This document shows positions 10,800 through 15,049 of a stretch of 15,049 nucleotides of DNA, piece by piece (position 1 is the stretch's first letter; each line of letters opens with the position of its first letter). The DNA is taken from contig JAEXDA010000012.1 of assembly GCA_023401925.1 (NCBI GenBank), positions 1-15,049 on the forward strand, given 5' to 3'. Origin of the DNA: Bacillota bacterium. Its GTDB lineage: Bacteria; Bacillota; UBA4882; UBA8346. A program made the position numbers and the translations under genes. The notes beneath the pieces are model-generated. The model made no database searches. It saw nothing but the letters and a program-made list of their open reading frames with translations, and was not told the DNA's origin.

Positions 10800-12410
10800 A
10801 TGCTTCAATTTTTCAAACGAAAGTTGACATTTTTTAAAAAAAGCAGACAAGATCTCTCTACCAAACAAGAATTGCCTGTGAAATTTAAAAATTCCCCTAC
10901 CGAAATATCGAAAAATCTCTCGATCAATTTTGAACTCATTCAGGAGATTTTCGATAACAGTGCCGATTTGGTAGTCCGCCGCTTTACCATTGGATCCCGT
11001 TCCATTGAGGCAATGGTAGTAAACTTAAGCGGAATGAGTGAATTGAAGTTAATCAATGATAACATCATTGGTCCGTTGATGCGGGAAATAAAAAAAGCTG
11101 CTTCCCCAGAGCAGATTACCTTGAAATACCTTAAAGATTCCGCCATTAACTTAAATGCGGTTTATGAAACCAGCTCCATGGATGAAGCAGTGACCGCTAT
11201 ACTCAATGGTAATGCGGCCTTTTTTCTGGATAGTTCTTCCAAGGCTCTGATCATGAATACAAAGACCTGGGCCCATCGGGGTGTTCAACAACCGGAGACT
11301 GAACCGGTCGTCAGAGGTTCCAGGGAAGGCTTTACTGAAACTTTATCCATTAACATTAGCCAAATCCGGCGAAAAATTAAGGATCCCGAGTTATCTTTCG
11401 AATCGATACAACTGGGCCGGCGAACTCGGACCGAAGTTTGTGTCGTTTTTATCCGGGATATCGCCAATCCCAAAATTGTGACGGAAGTATGGCAGCGGCT
11501 CAAAAAAATTGACATCGATTCGGTGTTGGAATCGGGTTATCTCGAAGAATTCATTCAGGATGCTCCCTTTTCCATTTTCCCAACGGTTGGTAATACGGAA
11601 ACCCCAGATAAATTTGCCGCTAAAATATTAGAAGGTAGAGTCGGCATATTGGTTGACGGAACGCCATTTGCTCTGACCGTTCCGTTTCTGTTTATTGAAA
11701 GCTTTCAGGTTGCGGAAGATTATTACTCCCGCTCCTTTTTTACTTCTTTGATCCGCTTGATTCGTTTTCTCGCACTCCACCTAACCATTGTCCTGCCCGC
11801 GCTCTATGTCGCGGTAATCACATTTCATCCCAATATTGTCCCGGAAACCCTATTACTAACGATTGCCCGAATCCGGGAAGGAATTCCCTTTCCTGCCTTC
11901 ATCGAGGCTTTGGTGATGGGCATTTTTTATGAGATGTTCCGTGAAGGATCGGTACGAATGCCGCGCATCGTAGGACAGGCAGTCAGCATAGTCGGAGCCT
12001 TGATTCTGGGAGAAGCGGCGGTTAATGCCGGAATTATCAGCCCGATTATGGTTATCATCACCGGCTTGACTGCGGTGACCGGGTTTTTACTCCCGCCTCA
12101 AACTGATTCCATCACCTTACTACGAATTCCGTTGCTAGTTATCGCCTCCTTTTTTGGCCTTTTCGGAATTATCTGGAGTTACATCATTGTTGTGATTCAT
12201 CTGGCGTCGTTACGTTCGTTCGGCGCCCCTTACTTTTCACCGATTATGCCGCTTACATTCGCGGATTTAAAGGATTCTTTCGTCAGAGTACCCTGGTGGA
12301 TGATGAAAACCAGGCCGCGATCCATCGACTGGCAGGGATCCGTCCGGGAGGGTGAAAATCTCCAGCCCAATCCGGCCGGACCGAACCCCCCGGGAGAACA
12401 GGAATCATGA
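10800..12410 (+). CDS. gerAA: Spore germination receptor A subunit (GerAA/GerKA family)
   Basis: The 536-aa protein is the large membrane subunit of a nutrient germinant receptor. The N-terminal cytoplasmic part (about 1-315) carries the family motif EPVVRGSREGFTETLSINIS (168-187) and IRRKI. The membrane part (about 318-470) has four to five helices, including RFLALHLTIVLPALYVAVI and ALVMGIFYEMFREGSVRMP. The proline-rich C-terminal tail (PNPAGPNPPG) is typical. In spores the protein sits in the inner membrane with the B and C subunits and helps sense nutrients and start ion and dipicolinate release. AAGGAG is five bases before the ATG. Its last four bases, ATGA, overlap the next start, so the C subunit is translationally coupled. 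The A-C-B order is that of Bacillus gerK; the symbol denotes the family. Confidence 0.97.
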   Translation: MLQFFKRKLTFFKKSRQDLSTKQELPVKFKNSPTEISKNLSINFELIQEIFDNSADLVVRRFTIGSRSIEAMVVNLSGMSELKLINDNIIGPLMREIKKAASPEQITLKYLKDSAINLNAVYETSSMDEAVTAILNGNAAFFLDSSSKALIMNTKTWAHRGVQQPETEPVVRGSREGFTETLSINISQIRRKIKDPELSFESIQLGRRTRTEVCVVFIRDIANPKIVTEVWQRLKKIDIDSVLESGYLEEFIQDAPFSIFPTVGNTETPDKFAAKILEGRVGILVDGTPFALTVPFLFIESFQVAEDYYSRSFFTSLIRLIRFLALHLTIVLPALYVAVITFHPNIVPETLLLTIARIREGIPFPAFIEALVMGIFYEMFREGSVRMPRIVGQAVSIVGALILGEAAVNAGIISPIMVIITGLTAVTGFLLPPQTDSITLLRIPLLVIASFFGLFGIIWSYIIVVIHLASLRSFGAPYFSPIMPLTFADLKDSFVRVPWWMMKTRPRSIDWQGSVREGENLQPNPAGPNPPGEQES

Positions 12411-13579
12411 AAAAACACTTCATTTTCGTATTCATTCTTTTAGGGGTAATCCTCAATGTTGCCGGGTGTTGGGATCAGATTGAACTGGACAAGCGTGCCG
12501 TCATTATGGCGCTCGGGATTGATAAAGCCGAGGAAGCCGGGAAAATCACCCTGACCTTTCAAACGATTATCCCGGCCCGATTGACCGACCCGCTGGGACA
12601 TAGTGAAAAAGCGCCGGCAGTCCGGGTAATATCTACCAGCGGGATGACGATTTTGGAGGCTACCGCCAATTTCCAGAAACAGACTGATGCTATTCCTTAT
12701 TTTCTAAAAAACCGTCTGTTAATTATTGGCGAAGATTTAGCCCGGGAGGGTGTTCAACCGGTCATGGATTATTTTGTCCGCAACATGCAAAGCCATCCCC
12801 GGGCTTGGGTTTTGATCGCGAAAGGAAAGGCTGCCGATATCGCAAAATGGAAAAGTGAAGTAAACCAAATTCCTGCCAATTATATTACCGACTTACTGTA
12901 TTGCAGCACCAGACAGGCAGTTACCGCTTTTGCCACGGAGGATATCCACCGTTTTATCCTGGCACTTTCAAGCCGGTCAATCTCTCCTGCCACCTCCTGC
13001 ATAGAAATCGTCCAGGAACGGACCGACGAGCCTCCCGAGGTTAGAATATTCGGAACTGCAGTTTTTAAAAAGGATAAACTGGCCGGATGGATGGGATTAC
13101 GGGAAACTCAGGGGTTGCTTTGGATTACGAATCAATCTACCCAAGGCATACTGGAAACCGGGTATCCTGACTCTCAAAAACGGAATTTGGTCCAGCAAGT
13201 GACCCGATCCAAAAGCAAAATCACGCCAAAGCTCAACCGCGGAAAAATTGAAATAGAAATTAACGTAAGCGAAGAGGGAAGTATCGGAGAACAGGACGGC
13301 AGTTTAAAATTGACCGATCATGGCATGATTTGCTTCCTGGAAAAACGTAAAGCAGCAGAAATGAGAGGAGAAATCAAACGTTGTCTCCAAAAATGTCAAT
13401 GGGAATTTCATTCGGATATTTTCGGTTTCGGTGAAGAAATCCAGCGCAAGTTTCCCAAACAATGGGAACGGCTTGAACCAAGCTGGGATAAAAAATTTTC
13501 ACGTCTGAAAATCAGAGTAAACACCAAAGCAAGGATCAAAGGGACTGGATTCATTACAGATCCTATCAACCTCAAATAA
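12407..13579 (+). CDS. gerAC: Spore germination receptor C subunit, lipoprotein (GerAC/GerKC family)
   Basis: The 390-aa protein starts with a lipoprotein signal peptide ending VAGC, so Cys21 is lipidated by Lgt. The mature N-terminus CWDQIELDKRAVIMALGIDK is the classical opening of Ger(x)C proteins. The length is usual, and domain features such as QTDAIPYFLKNRLLIIGEDLA and the late EIQRKFPKQWE segment are present. The protein is held on the outer face of the spore inner membrane and completes the receptor complex. The start overlaps the stop of the A-subunit gene in ATGA; the B-subunit gene begins 15 bases after its stop. The sequence appears intact. Confidence 0.97.
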   Translation: MKKHFIFVFILLGVILNVAGCWDQIELDKRAVIMALGIDKAEEAGKITLTFQTIIPARLTDPLGHSEKAPAVRVISTSGMTILEATANFQKQTDAIPYFLKNRLLIIGEDLAREGVQPVMDYFVRNMQSHPRAWVLIAKGKAADIAKWKSEVNQIPANYITDLLYCSTRQAVTAFATEDIHRFILALSSRSISPATSCIEIVQERTDEPPEVRIFGTAVFKKDKLAGWMGLRETQGLLWITNQSTQGILETGYPDSQKRNLVQQVTRSKSKITPKLNRGKIEIEINVSEEGSIGEQDGSLKLTDHGMICFLEKRKAAEMRGEIKRCLQKCQWEFHSDIFGFGEEIQRKFPKQWERLEPSWDKKFSRLKIRVNTKARIKGTGFITDPINLK

Positions 13580-13594
13580 GAAAGGAATTTGATT

Positions 13595-14683
13595 TTGTTT
13601 CAGGATAAAGAAAAGATATCGGGTCATCAAGCCCTCATGCTAATTTTAGCCGCCGGTATCGGTAATATTTTCGTCGTTTTAGCCGTTCCGGCCATCCAGG
13701 AAGCCGGTCGCGACGGATGGCTTTCGGTATTCATTTCCTATGGAATGGCCATAGGGATCGGCCTCTCTTTGTTAGATTTGGAACGGCGTTTTCCCAATCT
13801 CACCTTTATTCAGCTTTTACCGGCTGTTTTCGGAAAAGTATTGGGTAAGCTGGCTGGGTTATCTTATGTCTTGGGCTGGTGGATCATGGCCCCCCTGATC
13901 ATCCGGGAAATTGCAGAACTTATCCGTTTTTTCCTTCCTTTCACCCCAACTTTCGTGATTGTGATTTTTATGGCCTTGCTGGTTGTTTACGTAATGTATA
14001 AAGGGTTTGAAGTTTATGCCAGAACGGCTGAACTTTTCGTGGTGCTGATCATTTTTTTGATTATTTTGATTCTTGCTCTCAACTTTTCGAATTTCAACTG
14101 GAATAATCTAACTCCCGTATTGGTAAACGGGTTCAGTCCGGTGCTGAAAGGCTTGTGGGTCCAATTCCCTTATGCGCTGGAAACCATTTTATTTATGGCC
14201 TTATGGCTTCCCTGTCTGAATAAACGTCAGGACGGCCTCCGTGCAATATTATTGGGCATGCCGCTGGCCGGGATATTGTTAACGGTTTTGGTTGCTGCCA
14301 ACATTGCTTTTACCGGAATCACTTTGACCGCCCGTTTTATTTTTCCGGTTTTTTACATGTCACGCTACATCTTTATCGGCAATTTTCTTACGGGTATGGA
14401 AGCAGTTTTCATGGTATTATGGCTAATATCAAGCTATCTTGAAATTCTCGTTTTTTATTATCCATCCGTAGTCGGACTGGCGCAGTGGCTTAACTTAAAA
14501 GAATATCAACCGTTAATCCTGCCGATGATGTTGATTACGGTCATCCTAACCCTCTTACCATCCAATGTCATCGAAGTGATTAAGCTTGATACTTTAAAAA
14601 ACCCCATCATCCTATTGCCTTTGGGTTTGTTGATCCCTATTACCTGGCTTGTGGCAGTCATTCGAAAGTTGAACTATTCATAA
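13595..14683 (+). CDS. gerAB: Spore germination receptor B subunit, permease-like (GerAB/GerKB family)
   Basis: The protein belongs to the spore permease branch of the amino acid/polyamine/organocation transporter superfamily and has about ten membrane helices, beginning with ALMLILAAGIGNIFVVLAVP. In Bacillus the B subunit holds the germinant-binding site. The predicted start is TTG: AAAGGA at 13581-13586 is eight bases before TTG 13595, while the in-frame TTG at 13589 is only two bases from it. This gives 362 residues, normal for the family. The gene closes the A-C-B operon; no terminator hairpin is visible after it. Confidence 0.95.
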   Translation: MFQDKEKISGHQALMLILAAGIGNIFVVLAVPAIQEAGRDGWLSVFISYGMAIGIGLSLLDLERRFPNLTFIQLLPAVFGKVLGKLAGLSYVLGWWIMAPLIIREIAELIRFFLPFTPTFVIVIFMALLVVYVMYKGFEVYARTAELFVVLIIFLIILILALNFSNFNWNNLTPVLVNGFSPVLKGLWVQFPYALETILFMALWLPCLNKRQDGLRAILLGMPLAGILLTVLVAANIAFTGITLTARFIFPVFYMSRYIFIGNFLTGMEAVFMVLWLISSYLEILVFYYPSVVGLAQWLNLKEYQPLILPMMLITVILTLLPSNVIEVIKLDTLKNPIILLPLGLLIPITWLVAVIRKLNYS

Positions 14684-14736
14684 ATTATATGGATGATTTC
14701 ATTCTTTTTTCCTTAATGCAATCCGGGAATATTCAA

Positions 14737-14745
14737 CATATGTTA
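14737..14745 (+). promoter_or_regulatory. Possible sigma-K-like -10 box
   Basis: CATATGTTA fits the pattern CATANNNTA exactly and lies 32 bases before the ATG of the small Gly/Cys-rich gene, a suitable distance. The -35 AC is not clear. If real, it would separate this gene from the forespore-expressed ger operon. Confidence 0.3.
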
Positions 14746-14777
14746 TAGTAGAATCTTTCGCCGGGAGGTGTATATCA

Positions 14778-14897
14778 ATGGGATTTGCTGACGGCGCCGG
14801 TGTGAATGCCGAATGGTTTGGGGGCGGCGGTTGTCTTTGCATTATTCTGATTCTCTTGCTTTTCTGCTGCTTCTGTGGTGGCGGCCGTTTCATTTAA
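14778..14897 (+). CDS. 39-aa Gly/Cys-rich membrane peptide (YjcZ-like type)
   Basis: GGGAGGT, one of the best ribosome-binding sites in the window, is eight bases before ATG 14778. The peptide starts MGFADGAGVNAEWFGGGG, continues into a hydrophobic helix (CLCIILILLLFCC) and ends FCGGGRFI; it has five cysteines. Its length and glycine-rich plus membrane-helix build are like the small YjcZ-type sporulation proteins, but the motif is not identical. It lies 94 bases after the ger operon on the same strand. Membrane or coat location is inference. Confidence 0.7.
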   Translation: MGFADGAGVNAEWFGGGGCLCIILILLLFCCFCGGGRFI

Positions 14898-14925
14898 TGG
14901 TTAAGTAAAAAAATTCAACAAAAAA

Positions 14926-15049
14926 GGGTCTGTTGCAAAATGAACCTAGAAAGATCATTAGCAATAGGCCTTTTTTTACTGTAAAAAATAGAAATTGCGA
15001 GCTCCGAAGAACCCGCAAAAACTGTATAATTGAGTTGTGAACAACAAAT
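14926..15049 (+). mobile_element. Probable left end of an insertion sequence (truncated by window)
   Basis: GGGTCTGTTGCAAAA (14926-14940) is a typical IS terminal sequence and shares GGnnCTGTYGC with the MITE-like ends at 8669 and 8783. After it come a stem with GCAAT/ATTGC outside and TTTTTTAC/GTAAAAAA inside (14961-14998), a TATAAT box at 15025-15030 and the palindrome GTTGTGAACAAC. That layout fits the upstream part of a transposase gene, which would lie beyond the window. No transposase residues are visible, so the family is open. Confidence 0.5.

Noticed and set aside
1..15049. tRNA, rRNA, CRISPR array or known riboswitch
   Set aside because: I read both strands for the typical conserved cores and saw none; a covariance search would be needed to exclude weak cases.

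Overview
The window looks like chromosomal DNA of a low-GC, endospore-forming member of the Bacillota. The main evidence is a complete GerA-type germinant-receptor operon in the order A-C-B (10800-14683). Supporting evidence is a GerE-like LuxR regulator, a short YkuD transpeptidase, a LysM protein with a Pro/Gln/Tyr repeat, purine-rich Shine-Dalgarno sites and two possible sigma-K-like -10 boxes. The genus cannot be named from this sequence.

Layout. 1-1476: the edge of an upstream plus-strand gene with its terminator, a minus-strand secreted CAP-domain protein with its own terminator, a chain of five abutting hairpins, a 16-bp inverted repeat and the LuxR-type regulator. 1712-3624: a hotdog thioesterase on the minus strand faces a 58-aa protein and a six-bladed TolB-like lipoprotein on the plus strand; a UUCG terminator sits between those two. 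3661-5337: four minus-strand genes, namely a ribbon-helix-helix (RHH) protein with a promoter covered by direct repeats, a small exported protein, and a cold-shock protein followed by a 57-aa charged protein. 5662-7316: a YkuD transpeptidase, a four-cysteine 70-aa protein, a probably frameshifted membrane ORF and a RimJ/RimL-type acetyltransferase. 7316-9123: a 268-aa protein ending in a YgiT-type zinc finger, a frameshifted GNAT pseudogene, a 120-bp MITE-like element that can fold as a cloverleaf, and the LysM protein. 9463-10488: a membrane TPR protein and a doubtful 69-aa ORF. 10800-14897: the ger operon, then a 39-aa Gly/Cys-rich membrane peptide. The window ends in what looks like the left end of an insertion sequence.

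How the genes work together. The only clear multi-gene machine is the Ger receptor, in which two membrane subunits and one lipoprotein form a complex in the spore inner membrane. The LysM, YkuD, CAP and small Gly/Cys-rich proteins would suit spore envelope or cell-wall roles, but that link is inference from context. The rest is accessory: single genes, small unknown ORFs, two candidate genes broken at short A runs, and repeats. I did not find a complete undescribed defence or signalling system. The best candidates for new biology are the cloverleaf MITE and its kinship with the repeat at the window end, the hairpin chain upstream of the CAP gene, the RHH gene with its operator array, and the YgiT-finger protein with an unrecognised N-terminal region.
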